Shown: positions 46,349-56,437, counted from the stretch's first letter. The stretch is 64,000 nt of DNA from Pseudomonadota bacterium (GCA_023388255.1 JAEWGO010000007.1:376261-440260); one strand, 5' to 3'. Translations and numbers: made by a program. The notes: generated by a model not told the origin, from the letters alone.

Positions 46349-47970
46349 GCAGGTCGACGAAGCGTCGCGGGCGCGCGGATGGCGGCACGCTCGGCCAGGT
46401 CGCCGCGCTGGTCGCGCTGGCTGCGCTCGCCGCATGGTTGGGCTCGCTGCATGGTTGGCCGGCGTGGACGCCGCCGCCGTTTGCACGCGGTGTGTCAGTG
46501 TGCGCGCTTCTCGCTGCATACGCAGGCCTGTGTGCATGGGCGTATCGGCGCATTCGCGCGGCCAACGCCAGCGGCGGCTCGGCGCAGCACGATGCCGTCT
46601 GGATCGTCCACGCCAGCCAGACCGGTTTTGCCGAAAGCCTCGCGACACGGACCGCCGCATCGTTGCGCGCGGCCGGCGTCTCGGTGCAGCTCGAATCGCT
46701 CGGCCGTGTCGAGCGGGCCGAACTTGCGCAGCTGCGGCGCGCATTGTTCATCGCCAGCACCACTGGCGAAGGCGACGCGCCGGATTCGGCCGCGGCGTTC
46801 CTGCGCGTGTTCGAGCAGATGCCCGATCTGGCCGGCTTGCAATACGGACTGCTTTCGCTCGGCGACCGCAGCTATGCGAATTTCTGCGCCTTCGGTCGCC
46901 GCCTCGATGCCTGGCTGCAACACGCCGGCGCGACGCCGCTGTTCGATGCGGTCGAGGTCGACGATGGCGACGACGGCGCGTTGCGGCATTGGCAGCACCA
47001 CGTCGGCCTGCTCGCCGGCCGCACCGATCTGCCCGACTGGACACCGCCGCGCTACGAACACTGGCGGCTGCGCGCCCGCCACGAAACCAATCCCGGCAGC
47101 GTCGGTGGCGCGTGCTTCCATCTGGAGCTCGAGCCGGAGGGCGCGCTGCCGCACTGGCGCGCCGGTGACCTGGTCGAGGTCGGCCCGTGCCACGCGCCGG
47201 CGGCGGTCGAGCGCAGGCTGCGGGCGCTCGGGCTGGACGGCGCGACGCGGATCGCGAAGGACGGCGAGGAACGCACGCTGCGCGATTGGCTCGCGCGCAG
47301 CGCGTGGCCCGACGCAGGCGGGCGCGCCGCTGTCACGCCGCAAGCGCTGGTCGACCGGTTGCGTGCGTTGCCGCATCGCGAATACTCGATCGCGTCGATT
47401 CCGGCCGATCGCGCGATCCATCTGCTCGTGCGCCGCATGCAGCAGGCGGATGGAATGCCGGGTCTGGGTTCGGGCTGGCTGACCGAACATGCGCGCATTG
47501 GCGAGGCGATCGCGCTGCGCGTGCGCACGAACACGAACTTCCATGCGCCAAACGATGATCGCCCGCTGATCCTGATCGGCAACGGCAGCGGCATCGCCGG
47601 CTTGCGCGCGCTGCTGAAGGAACGCATCGCGGCGAATCGCCGACGCAATTGGCTGCTGTTCGGCGAGCGCAACACCGCCTGCGATTTCCACTATCGCGCT
47701 GACGTTGAACATTGGTCGGCGCAGGGTTTCATCGAGCGCGTCGACCTCGCGTTCTCACGCGACCAGGCTGGGCGAATCTACGTGCAGGATCGCCTCGCCG
47801 CAGCCGCGCCGCTGCTGCGCGACTGGGTCGGCAACGGTGCGGCGATCCACGTCTGCGGCAGCCTCGAAGGCATGGCGCCGGGCGTGCATGCGGTGCTGGT
47901 CGATGCGCTCGGTGTGGCGCAGGTCGAACGTCTGCAGGCCGAAGGGCGGTATCGGCGCGACGTGTATTGA
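46345..47970 (+). CDS. Membrane-anchored flavodoxin/FNR reductase (CysJ-like, PA4513-type)
   Basis: A 541-residue flavoprotein starting at GTG 46345 (overlaps apbE stop). Two N-terminal hydrophobic helices (QVAALVALAALAAWLGSL, VSVCALLAAYAGLCAWAY) precede a flavodoxin domain (VWIVHASQTGFAESLATR, LFIASTTGEGDAPDSAAAF, FSLGDRSYANFCAFG near LLSLGDRSYANF) and an FAD/NADPH-binding reductase (PHREYSIASIP, LILIGNGSGIAGLRALLKER, IHVCGSLEGMAPGVHAVL). It resembles CysJ tethered to the membrane and likely delivers NADPH electrons to the PepSY/DUF2271 relay for ferric-siderophore reduction. Confidence 0.9.
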   Translation: MSRSTKRRGRADGGTLGQVAALVALAALAAWLGSLHGWPAWTPPPFARGVSVCALLAAYAGLCAWAYRRIRAANASGGSAQHDAVWIVHASQTGFAESLATRTAASLRAAGVSVQLESLGRVERAELAQLRRALFIASTTGEGDAPDSAAAFLRVFEQMPDLAGLQYGLLSLGDRSYANFCAFGRRLDAWLQHAGATPLFDAVEVDDGDDGALRHWQHHVGLLAGRTDLPDWTPPRYEHWRLRARHETNPGSVGGACFHLELEPEGALPHWRAGDLVEVGPCHAPAAVERRLRALGLDGATRIAKDGEERTLRDWLARSAWPDAGGRAAVTPQALVDRLRALPHREYSIASIPADRAIHLLVRRMQQADGMPGLGSGWLTEHARIGEAIALRVRTNTNFHAPNDDRPLILIGNGSGIAGLRALLKERIAANRRRNWLLFGERNTACDFHYRADVEHWSAQGFIERVDLAFSRDQAGRIYVQDRLAAAAPLLRDWVGNGAAIHVCGSLEGMAPGVHAVLVDALGVAQVERLQAEGRYRRDVY

Positions 47971-48244
47971 GGTGTGCGTCCGGGTGCCGTGCGACATGGC
48001 GCGCGGACATTGTCATGTGCGCGATGCGCATTGCTCGGGACGGAGTGAAGGCGGACACGTGACGAGGCCGGCGGTGATACGGGACGATATTAGTGTTGCG
48101 AATGGTTCTCATTAACTGTAGCATTTCCGGCTGCCTCCGCTGATCGCTTCCCGCTCCGCGCGTGCCTTGTTCCGGCGCGCTGTCGCAGCGGTGTCTCATC
48201 GCCTCGCGGGACGGTTCACGTATTCATCGAGCAAAGGAAGAACC
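47971..48244. promoter_or_regulatory. Upstream region of the siderophore receptor
   Basis: 274 bp ending with AAGGAAG before the receptor ATG and containing the Fur box at 48096-48116. The first ~110 bp carry no recognised element. Confidence 0.4.
48096..48116 (+). promoter_or_regulatory. Fur box upstream of the TonB siderophore receptor
   Basis: TTGCGAATGGTTCTCATT (plus AAC) matches Fur sites and differs from the site at 42941 at only 2 of 18 positions. It lies about 130 bp upstream of the receptor start, in the only AT-rich part of the spacer. Confidence 0.75.
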
Positions 48245-50611
48245 ATGTCGTCCACCCCGTTCATCACGTCCAGCCAGGCAACGCCGAAGCGTCTGCTAGC
48301 CACTGCAATCGGCACAGCATTCGTTTCCGTCGCGGCGCCCGTTCTGGCGGAAACGGCTGCGGATGCGGCACCTGATTCCACCAGTCCCGATGTGGGCCAT
48401 GTCAACCAGCTCGACAGCGTCAAGGTCGAAGGCCAGTACCAGCAGCAGCCGGCCTCGCCGAAGTTCACGGCGCCGCTGCTCGACACGCCGCGCGCGGTCA
48501 CCGTGGTGCCCGAAACGCTGATCAACGACATGGGTGCGGTCGATCTGGTCGATGCATTGCGCGTGGTGCCCGGCATCACGTTCGGCGCCGGCGAGGGCGG
48601 CAATCCGCAGGGTGATCGGCCCTATCTGCGAGGTTTCGACGCGCAGAACTCGGTCTTCGTCGACGGCGTGCGCGACGTCGGCGCGCAGTCGCGCGAGACG
48701 TTCGACATCCAGCAGATCGAAGTCGTGAAGGGGCCGGATTCGGTCTACAGCGGCCGCTCCAACGGTGGCGGCAGCATCAACCTGGTCAGCAAGAACCCGA
48801 TGGTCGGCAACTTCACGAGCTTCGGACTCGACGTCGGCACGGCCGACTACAAGCGCGCGACGGTCGACAGCAACGTGATGATCGGCGACAACGCAGCGCT
48901 GCGCGTCAACCTGATGGGCCACGATGCCGGCGTCGCCGGTCGCGACGAAGTCCACTCGCGCCGTTTCGGTTTCGCGCCGTCGTTTACGTTCGGACTGAAT
49001 TCGCCGACGTCGTTGACCCTCGGCTTCTACCACCTCAAGACCGACGACATGCCGGACCCGGGCATCCCGTACCTCTACGGTGCCGGCAACACGCCCGCCG
49101 GAGTGCGTCTGGTCGAACCGACCAACGGCGGCAACCGAGATGCGTTTTACGGACTGGTCGATCGCGACTTCCGCAAGACACAAACCGACATCGGTACCGT
49201 GCAACTGCGCCACGACTTCGACAACGGCTTCGCGTTCCGCAACACCACGCGCTACGGTCGCTCGCGCCAGGACTACATCCTGACCCAGCCGGACGACAGC
49301 CAGGGCAACGTCGCCCACGGCGAGGTCTGGCGCCGCGCCAACACACGCGCCGGCAACACGGTCACCGCGGTGAACCAGAGCGACCTGTCCGGTTCGTTCA
49401 ACGTCGGTTCGTTCAAGAACGACTTCAATGCGGGACTCGAACTCGCCAACGAAAAGGCCACGCGTGATACCTACGTGGTGCCCAACCTCAGCGCCGCGGT
49501 CGCCTGCGGGCAGCTCGGTCCGGGCGCGCAGTCGTACTGGAACTGCACCAGCCTGTCCGATCCGAATCCGAACGATCCGTGGGTTCCCGGCACGATCGTC
49601 AACGGCGTCTTCACGCCGGGAGCGATCACGCGAGCGAACAAGCCGATCCGTACGACCTCGAACACGCAGGCGCTGTACGCGCTCGATACGATCCATCTGA
49701 CCGATCAGTGGCTGGTCAATCTCGGCGCCCGCTACGACCGTTTCTCGACGGAAGCGCCGGTGACGTACTGCCCGGATCTGCCGGGCATGATCTGCCCGCG
49801 CGGATACACAGGCCCGACTGTCACCGCGAATCATCGGGAAACTTCAGGGGTCTGGAGCTGGCAGGCCGGTGTGGTCTGGAAGCCGGTCGAGCAGACCAGC
49901 GTGTACTTCTCGTACGCGACCTCGGCGACACCGCCTGGCAGCTTCCTCGGTGAAGGCAGCGACACCAATCCGATCAGCATGCAGGATCTTGATCCGGAGA
50001 AGAGCCGCAACCTCGAACTCGGCGTGAAGTGGAACGTGTTCGGCGATCGCCTCTCGCTCAGCGCCGACGTGTTCGAGACGCAGAAGTCCAACGCGCGCCA
50101 GCTCGATGCGGATGGCACCTACGCAAACATCGGCAAGACCCGCGTGCGCGGCGTCGAGTTGTCCGCCTCCGGCAACATCACCGAAACGTGGAACGTGTTC
50201 GCCGGCTACGCGTTCATGAAGAGCAAGCTGGTCGATGGCGGTTTCACCAACGGCCAGCCGAACCCGCTCAACGGTTCACCGCTGGCGAACACGCCGAAGA
50301 ACAGTTTCAGCCTGTGGACGACGTGGCAGGCGACATCGGCGTTCAGCTTCGGGGGCGGCGCATTCTTCGTCGACGATGTCGCCGGCGCCTACCGCGTCAG
50401 CTCGTCCGATCATCTGATCACGAAAGTCGGCGTGCCGTCGTACTGGCGCTTCGATGCGATGGCGATGTGGAAGGTCAACGACCGTTTCAACCTGCGACTG
50501 AATCTGCAGAACCTGACCGACAAGACCTACTACACGAAGGCGTATCCGACGCACTTTGCGAGCGAGGCGGCCGGACGCGCGGCGATCGTGTCGGCGAGCT
50601 ACAAGTTCTGA
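48245..50611 (+). CDS. TonB-dependent catecholate siderophore receptor (PiuA/Fiu-like)
   Basis: A 788-residue outer-membrane receptor. After a signal peptide (AIGTAFVSVAAPVLAE) comes a TonB box (QLDSVKVEG), the plug (LDTPRAVTVVPETLINDMG, RPYLRGFDAQNSVFVDGVRD, QIEVVKGPDSVYSGRSNGGGSI in shorter overlapping parts) and the barrel ending in the aromatic YKF. DMGAVDLVDALRVVPG and GVRDVGAQSRETFDI are typical of the PiuA/CirA/Fiu group. Cys pair (VACGQL ... YWNCTS) and (YCPDLPGMICPRG) likely form loop disulfides. AAGGAAG precedes ATG 48245; the Fur box upstream and PiuC downstream support ferric-catecholate uptake. Confidence 0.94.
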   Translation: MSSTPFITSSQATPKRLLATAIGTAFVSVAAPVLAETAADAAPDSTSPDVGHVNQLDSVKVEGQYQQQPASPKFTAPLLDTPRAVTVVPETLINDMGAVDLVDALRVVPGITFGAGEGGNPQGDRPYLRGFDAQNSVFVDGVRDVGAQSRETFDIQQIEVVKGPDSVYSGRSNGGGSINLVSKNPMVGNFTSFGLDVGTADYKRATVDSNVMIGDNAALRVNLMGHDAGVAGRDEVHSRRFGFAPSFTFGLNSPTSLTLGFYHLKTDDMPDPGIPYLYGAGNTPAGVRLVEPTNGGNRDAFYGLVDRDFRKTQTDIGTVQLRHDFDNGFAFRNTTRYGRSRQDYILTQPDDSQGNVAHGEVWRRANTRAGNTVTAVNQSDLSGSFNVGSFKNDFNAGLELANEKATRDTYVVPNLSAAVACGQLGPGAQSYWNCTSLSDPNPNDPWVPGTIVNGVFTPGAITRANKPIRTTSNTQALYALDTIHLTDQWLVNLGARYDRFSTEAPVTYCPDLPGMICPRGYTGPTVTANHRETSGVWSWQAGVVWKPVEQTSVYFSYATSATPPGSFLGEGSDTNPISMQDLDPEKSRNLELGVKWNVFGDRLSLSADVFETQKSNARQLDADGTYANIGKTRVRGVELSASGNITETWNVFAGYAFMKSKLVDGGFTNGQPNPLNGSPLANTPKNSFSLWTTWQATSAFSFGGGAFFVDDVAGAYRVSSSDHLITKVGVPSYWRFDAMAMWKVNDRFNLRLNLQNLTDKTYYTKAYPTHFASEAAGRAAIVSASYKF

Positions 50612-50626
50612 AATCTGCAATGCGTC

Positions 50627-50653
50627 GACGCCCTTGCCGAAAAGCAAGGCGTC
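50627..50653 (+). promoter_or_regulatory. Hairpin between receptor and piuC genes
   Basis: GACGCCCTTGC and GCAAGGCGTC form a 10-bp stem with one bulged C and loop CGAAAA, 16 bp after the receptor stop and 34 bp before the piuC start. No U-tract, so it is more likely an mRNA stability or processing element than a terminator. Confidence 0.5.
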
Positions 50654-50687
50654 GGGACGCTGGGCATCGAGATGGCGAGGGACTGAA

Positions 50688-51374
50688 ATGCTGCTGCATG
50701 TGCAAAACGTGCTCGATGCGAGCCAGCTCGCCCACTGCCGGAAGCGCCTCGACAACGGGGCATGGGCGGATGGCCGCATCACGGCGGGTTACCAGTCCGC
50801 CCGCGCGAAGGACAACCGGCAGATGATTGAAACCGATCCGGTCGCACGCGAACTCGGCGCGCTGATCCTCGATGCAGTCGGCCGCCATCCGACGTTCTTC
50901 GCCGGTGCGTTGCCGCGGCGAATCTATCCGCCGCTGTTCAACCGCTACGACGGCGGCCAGTCGTTCGGCTCGCATGTCGACAATGCGATCCGTTACGACC
51001 GCCTGACGACACCGGCCGAACCCGTGCGCACGGATCTGTCCGCGACCTTGTTCCTGTGCGATCCCGACAGCTATGACGGCGGTGAACTCGTCATCGAGGA
51101 CACTTTCGGCTCGCACAGCGTGAAGCTGCCGGCCGGCGATCTGGTGCTGTATCCGGGTTCGAGCCTGCATGAGGTGCGTCCGGTCACGCGCGGAGCACGA
51201 ATCGCATCGTTTTTCTGGATCCAGAGTTTTGTCCGATCGGACGCGCAGCGACGCATGCTCTTCGATCTCGATGTGACGATCCAGTCGCTGACGTCAAAGC
51301 TGCCGGATGCATCCGAGCTGGTGCGCCTGACCGGCGTGTATCACAACCTGTTGCGCGAATGGTCCGATGTCTGA
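50688..51374 (+). CDS. piuC: PKHD-type Fe(II)/2-oxoglutarate hydroxylase PiuC
   Basis: A 228-residue dioxygenase. Fe(II) ligands H96 and D98 (SFGSHVDNAIR) and H161 (SSLHEVRPVTRG) with the 2-oxoglutarate Arg171 are in place, and FNRYDGGQSFG, ATLFLCDPDSYDGGEL are family hallmarks. Encoded after a PiuA-like receptor, as in Pseudomonas. It may modify the siderophore, a partner protein or sense iron; the physiological substrate is unknown. GAGG precedes ATG 50688. Confidence 0.95.
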   Translation: MLLHVQNVLDASQLAHCRKRLDNGAWADGRITAGYQSARAKDNRQMIETDPVARELGALILDAVGRHPTFFAGALPRRIYPPLFNRYDGGQSFGSHVDNAIRYDRLTTPAEPVRTDLSATLFLCDPDSYDGGELVIEDTFGSHSVKLPAGDLVLYPGSSLHEVRPVTRGARIASFFWIQSFVRSDAQRRMLFDLDVTIQSLTSKLPDASELVRLTGVYHNLLREWSDV

Positions 51375-52119
51375 AGCGCAAGCTGCGGTCGCGTTCGATC
51401 GCGACGGCTTTGCCCGGCGTCTGCTCGCTGATCAGGCGGGCGCACTGGAGTCGCTCCGCACGGCGGCGAGGAACGGCGACGTCGAGGCGCAGGCCTTGCA
51501 TGCGCAGATGCACTGCGAAGGCCGCGGCGTGCCGCGAAACATGGCCGAAGGTCTGCACTGGTACACGCTCGCGGCCAACAGTGGCCATGTGCTCGCAATG
51601 AACATGGTCGGCCGCTGCCACGAACTGGGGCAGGGCACGTCGCCGAATGCGGAATTGGCTGCCGCGTGGTATCGCAAGGCCGCGGCGCAGGGGCTGGATT
51701 GGGGCATGTACAACCTCGCGAACCTGCTCGCGACCGGCCGTGGTGTGCGCGAGGACCGTGCGCAGGCGTTTGCGCTGTATCGGCGCGCAGCGGAACTCGG
51801 TCACGCGAAGTCGATGAACCTGGTTGGGCGCCACTACGAGGAAGGCTGGCAAGTCGAATGCAATGCGGTGGCCGCGCTCGACTGGTATCGACGCGCCGCG
51901 CATGCCGGCGATTTCCGCGGGCAAGCCAGCTACGCGGCGATTCTTGCGCAGCAGGGACACGTGGATGCGGCGACGGAGTGGTTGCAGCGCGCGGCCCAAA
52001 GCGGCACGCCGGCGTTCCTGGAAAAACTCGGCGGCGAGCTTGCCGCATCGCCACATGGCCCCCTTCGCGATATCGGCTCGCAGATGCGCGCGCGCGCCGC
52101 GATCATGCGCGACACCTGA
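51367..52119 (+). CDS. Sel1-repeat (SLR/TPR-like) protein linked to piuC
   Basis: A 250-residue protein with about five Sel1 repeats (AQMHCEGRGVPRNMAEGLHWY, VGRCHELGQGTSPNAELAAAWY, LANLLATGRGVREDRAQAFALY, VGRHYEEGWQVECNAVAALDWY; each repeat core is G-x-G-V or similar followed by a helix). Start overlaps piuC by 8 bp. A similar protein follows piuC in Pseudomonas (PA4516), suggesting a scaffold for the iron-uptake machinery. Confidence 0.92.
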   Translation: MSEAQAAVAFDRDGFARRLLADQAGALESLRTAARNGDVEAQALHAQMHCEGRGVPRNMAEGLHWYTLAANSGHVLAMNMVGRCHELGQGTSPNAELAAAWYRKAAAQGLDWGMYNLANLLATGRGVREDRAQAFALYRRAAELGHAKSMNLVGRHYEEGWQVECNAVAALDWYRRAAHAGDFRGQASYAAILAQQGHVDAATEWLQRAAQSGTPAFLEKLGGELAASPHGPLRDIGSQMRARAAIMRDT

Positions 52120-52132
52120 TTCGCGCGACCGA

Positions 52133-52717
52133 TCAGGTGGCGATCGCCGCCAATTTCGTCAATACGATTTCGCCACCGCCGTCGAGTACCACGCGTCCGC
52201 GACCCGTGCTGCGGAAATCCAGATGCAGCGAATCGCCGGCGACGAGCGTGAGTTCATTGCCCGAGCAGCGTGCGTCGGCGTGGCCGGTGAGAACGTGCAT
52301 GAACCATTCGACACCGGGTTCGGCGAAGATCAGCATCGAACCGACCAGCGGGCGTGCGACGACCTCGGCCTGCACCGCCTCGCGACGCACCATCACGTTG
52401 AAGTCGCGCGTCGGGCCTGCGAGCAAGCGGCATTCGACCTTGGCCTCGCCTGCGAAATGCACGCGCTCGAAGCGCTGTCGCAGATGCAACGGCGGAGCGT
52501 CGCCAATGTCGAGTTCGATGCCGCCGCCGTCGAGCAGAAGCAGGTCGCGTTCGATTCCGGGAAACGCCGAGAACGGGCCGTCGCTTTCGATCTCGGCGAT
52601 GCTGACGCGCCAGCGGAAGTCGGCGCCCGCATCGGCGCTGCGAGCCAGCTCGGTGGTCCAGCCGCCGTCATTCTTCCAGCGTTCGCGGCGCGTCTCTCGG
52701 GCCGGGATCAGGCGCAT
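52133..52717 (-). CDS. HutD/Ves family protein
   Basis: A 194-residue cupin-like HutD-family protein: MRLIPARETRRERWKNDGGWTTELA and RVSIAEIESDGPFSAFPGIER are diagnostic (given in parts), with GGGIELDIGD in the middle. E. coli Ves and Pseudomonas HutD are of this kind; biochemical role is unsettled. It is followed in the opposite direction by the GNAT gene that lies 20 bp upstream on the same strand, likely a small operon. Confidence 0.9.
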   Translation of the reverse strand: MRLIPARETRRERWKNDGGWTTELARSADAGADFRWRVSIAEIESDGPFSAFPGIERDLLLLDGGGIELDIGDAPPLHLRQRFERVHFAGEAKVECRLLAGPTRDFNVMVRREAVQAEVVARPLVGSMLIFAEPGVEWFMHVLTGHADARCSGNELTLVAGDSLHLDFRSTGRGRVVLDGGGEIVLTKLAAIAT

Positions 52718-52736
52718 CGCATCTTCCTTCGCTCGA

Positions 52737-53261
52737 TCAATCGTCGATGTCGGGCGGATGATAGATGTAGACGAGGGTGGAACTGCCGAGAAAGTCGATC
52801 GTGGTTGCCTGACGGCCGCCGAGACGACGCGCGACGCGCTCGGAGGCGCTGTTCTCGACGCGGATCAGGCTGATCGCACGCAGCGCCTTCAACTGGTTGA
52901 ACGCGAAGTCGAGCGCAGCGCGGCCGGCTTCGGTCGCGTAGCCGTGGCGGCGCTGCTCGGGCAGCAGCATCCAGCCGAGTTCGAGATCGGGCCAGCCTTC
53001 CGGATGGTGCAGGCCGACACGGCCGATGAATTCGCCGGTTTCCTTCAGTTCCACCGCCCACATGCCGTAGCCGCGCAGCGCCCAATGGCCGAGCAGCATC
53101 GCCATCGAACGCCACGCGTTCATGCGATCGAGTGGTTCGCCGTCGCCGACAAAGCGCGTGCTGCTGGCATCGGCAAGCATCGAAGCGTAAGCCTCGAAAT
53201 GGCGATCGCCGAACGCGGTCAGCCGCAGCCGTTCGGTTTCCAGTTGGGGGATTTCGATCAT
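52737..53261 (-). CDS. GNAT acetyltransferase (RimJ/RimL-like)
   Basis: A 174-residue acetyltransferase: LETERLRLTAFGDRHFEAYA, VGDGEPLDRMNAWRSMAMLL, EFIGRVGLHHPEGWPDLELG, LLPEQRRHGYATEAGRAALDF (acetyl-CoA loop RRHGYATEA) and RVENSASERVARRLG. The RimJ-like layout suggests an N-terminal or small-amine acetylation; acceptor unknown. It is co-directional with hutD. Confidence 0.9.
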   Translation of the reverse strand: MIEIPQLETERLRLTAFGDRHFEAYASMLADASSTRFVGDGEPLDRMNAWRSMAMLLGHWALRGYGMWAVELKETGEFIGRVGLHHPEGWPDLELGWMLLPEQRRHGYATEAGRAALDFAFNQLKALRAISLIRVENSASERVARRLGGRQATTIDFLGSSTLVYIYHPPDIDD

Positions 53262-53285
53262 CAGCGGTCAGGTAATCAGGAGCGC

Positions 53286-53747
53286 TCAGGCGACCAGTGC
53301 AGCGAGCGCATGGGTCGATGCGCGCAGGCTCTCGATCCAGGTGAAGCCGACGATGGGCTCGCCACTGGCCGAATCGCGGAAGTCCTCTTCCTGTCCTGGC
53401 GCGAGCAGATGGCGATAGTCGACCGTGATTTCCGTGCCCGCGGCGAGGTCTTCCGCAGCGAACACGAAGCCGAGATGCCAGAGTCCGGTCGGTCGGAACG
53501 CGTGATTGATGTAGCACTCGTCAGGCCATTCCGGCGTAACGGTGTAGCGGTCCTCGAACCAGCGGACGGTAGCCGGCAGCAGGTCGGCGGCATCGGGCCG
53601 GGCGAGGATTTCGGGAAAACCGTACACGCGCGGAATGTCGTCCGGTGCGGTGATCACGCGCCCACGCAAAACGGGCTCGTCGAGAAACAAGCCTTGCCCT
53701 GCGCCCGTGATATGCGACGGGCCGATGTGATATCGGGGGAGGATCAT
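53286..53747 (-). CDS. SET-domain protein, divergent
   Basis: A 153-residue SET-domain protein: SHITGAGQGLFLDEPVLRG at the N-terminus, YINHAFRPTGLWHLGFVFA (the usual NHSxxPN is changed to NHAFRPT at residues 81-87) and GTEITVDYRHLL. Lacks the post-SET cysteines. Changed NHSxxPN residues could alter cofactor binding, so activity is uncertain. A second, canonical SET protein is encoded at 60793. It is co-directional with the GNAT gene downstream (24 bp gap). Confidence 0.78.
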   Translation of the reverse strand: MILPRYHIGPSHITGAGQGLFLDEPVLRGRVITAPDDIPRVYGFPEILARPDAADLLPATVRWFEDRYTVTPEWPDECYINHAFRPTGLWHLGFVFAAEDLAAGTEITVDYRHLLAPGQEEDFRDSASGEPIVGFTWIESLRASTHALAALVA

Positions 53748-53850
53748 GCGTGCACCGCCCTTCGGCGGGCCGCGAGTCTAGCACGCGCGGGCGCGGCGGC
53801 CCGGGGCGATCGGGCATGTGGCGATATGTCGCGCTGCCAGCGGGCGCTGC

Positions 53851-54162
53851 CTAAAGGCGTGCGCGCGGGATGCTTTCCTGCGTGGCTTCGCTGGATGCGT
53901 TGACGATGACGATCGCGTCGCGATTCGCATTGATGGTTTTCGCGCCGATGCCCTTGACCTTGCCGAGATCTTCGGCACGGCTGAACGGACCGTGTTCGTC
54001 GCGGTATGCGACGATGGCTTCGGCCTTGACCAGTCCGACGCCGATCAGCGATTGGGCGAGTGTCTTGGCGTCGGCGTGGTTGATGTCGACTTGCGCCTCG
54101 ACCAGAGACGGCAGCGCCAAGGCGATTGAGAGAGAGAACAGGATGCGAAGGATCGTGCGCAT
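53851..54162 (-). CDS. ComEA-family helix-hairpin-helix protein
   Basis: A 103-residue exported DNA-binding protein: signal LRILFSLSIALALPSLVEA followed by tandem HhH (VDINHADAKTLAQSLIGVGL, KAEAIVAYRDEHGPFSRAEDLGKVKGIGAKTI in parts). ComEA pulls incoming DNA into the periplasm during transformation. The C-terminal tail (EATQESIPRARL) is unremarkable. Confidence 0.9.
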   Translation of the reverse strand: MRTILRILFSLSIALALPSLVEAQVDINHADAKTLAQSLIGVGLVKAEAIVAYRDEHGPFSRAEDLGKVKGIGAKTINANRDAIVIVNASSEATQESIPRARL

Positions 54163-54280
54163 GGACGGCGATTGGGTTCATTGCGCAGGTGTGCGCGAAT
54201 GACGGCATTCTAGAAATGCGTCGAAGACGACGGCAGGGATGGGCGTCGCATGCGGACGTAGGAATGCCGCGCGGCGACAC

Positions 54281-54296
54281 GTAGGAAATTTCCTAC
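54281..54296. promoter_or_regulatory. Perfect 16-bp palindrome in the comEA/M20 divergent region
   Basis: GTAGGAAATTTCCTAC is a perfect palindrome, with a further half-site GTAGGAA at 54258-54264 (23 bp away). TAGAAT (54322-54327) downstream could be the -10 for the peptidase gene. A dimeric regulator site is likely; the factor is unknown. Confidence 0.6.
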
Positions 54297-54372
54297 ACGG
54301 GTCATGCCGCGACGCGCGCGCTAGAATCCCGCTTCTTGCGCCGATGGCGTGCATACAGACGGCAGGCAGACC

Positions 54373-55863
<1,491 letters not shown>

Positions 55864-55984
55864 CGATCTGGCACATTGGCCGGTCGCGATGAGCGGCCGG
55901 TCGTGCCCGATTCCTGCCATTGCCGAGCCTCGTTTCGTTCCGATCCGCGCGCTAGCCTGCCCCGACGATCACGGAGGGCAGGCG

Positions 55985-56437
55985 ATGGCGACGATCCGCA
56001 ACGCGCGCAACTACGACGCACCCGCACTCGCCGCGTTGTGCGGCGACTTGGGTTATCCGGCCACGCGCCAGCAGGTCGTCGCGCGGCTCGCCGCGATCGA
56101 GGCACAAGCCGTGGGCCGCGTGCTGGTCGTCGAGAACGCGGAAGGTGTCGTCGTCGGCTGGATCCATGTCGCGATGCAGGCGCACCTGCTCGACAACGAT
56201 GTCGCCGAGATCCTCGGTTTCGTCGTCGCCCAATCCGCGCGCAATCGGGGTGTCGGGGCGAAACTGCTGCACGCGGCCGAGTGCTGGGCGCATGCCCACG
56301 GCGCGGCCGGCGTGCGCGTGCGCAGTCGCATCGAGCGCGAACGCGCCCATCGCTTCCATGAACGTGCCGGTTATGCGCGCCGCAAGACACAGCATGTGTT
56401 CGGGAAGTCGTTGCTGCCCGATCCCGCGGATGATTGA
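55985..56437 (+). CDS. GNAT-family acetyltransferase
   Basis: A 150-residue acetyltransferase: IRNARNYDAPALAALCGDLG, VVVGWIHVAMQAHLLDNDVA, ILGFVVAQSARNRGVGAKLL, FHERAGYARRKTQHVFGK. GGAGGG precedes ATG 55985. Similar to aminoglycoside-type GNAT domains; acceptor unknown. Confidence 0.9.
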   Translation: MATIRNARNYDAPALAALCGDLGYPATRQQVVARLAAIEAQAVGRVLVVENAEGVVVGWIHVAMQAHLLDNDVAEILGFVVAQSARNRGVGAKLLHAAECWAHAHGAAGVRVRSRIERERAHRFHERAGYARRKTQHVFGKSLLPDPADD

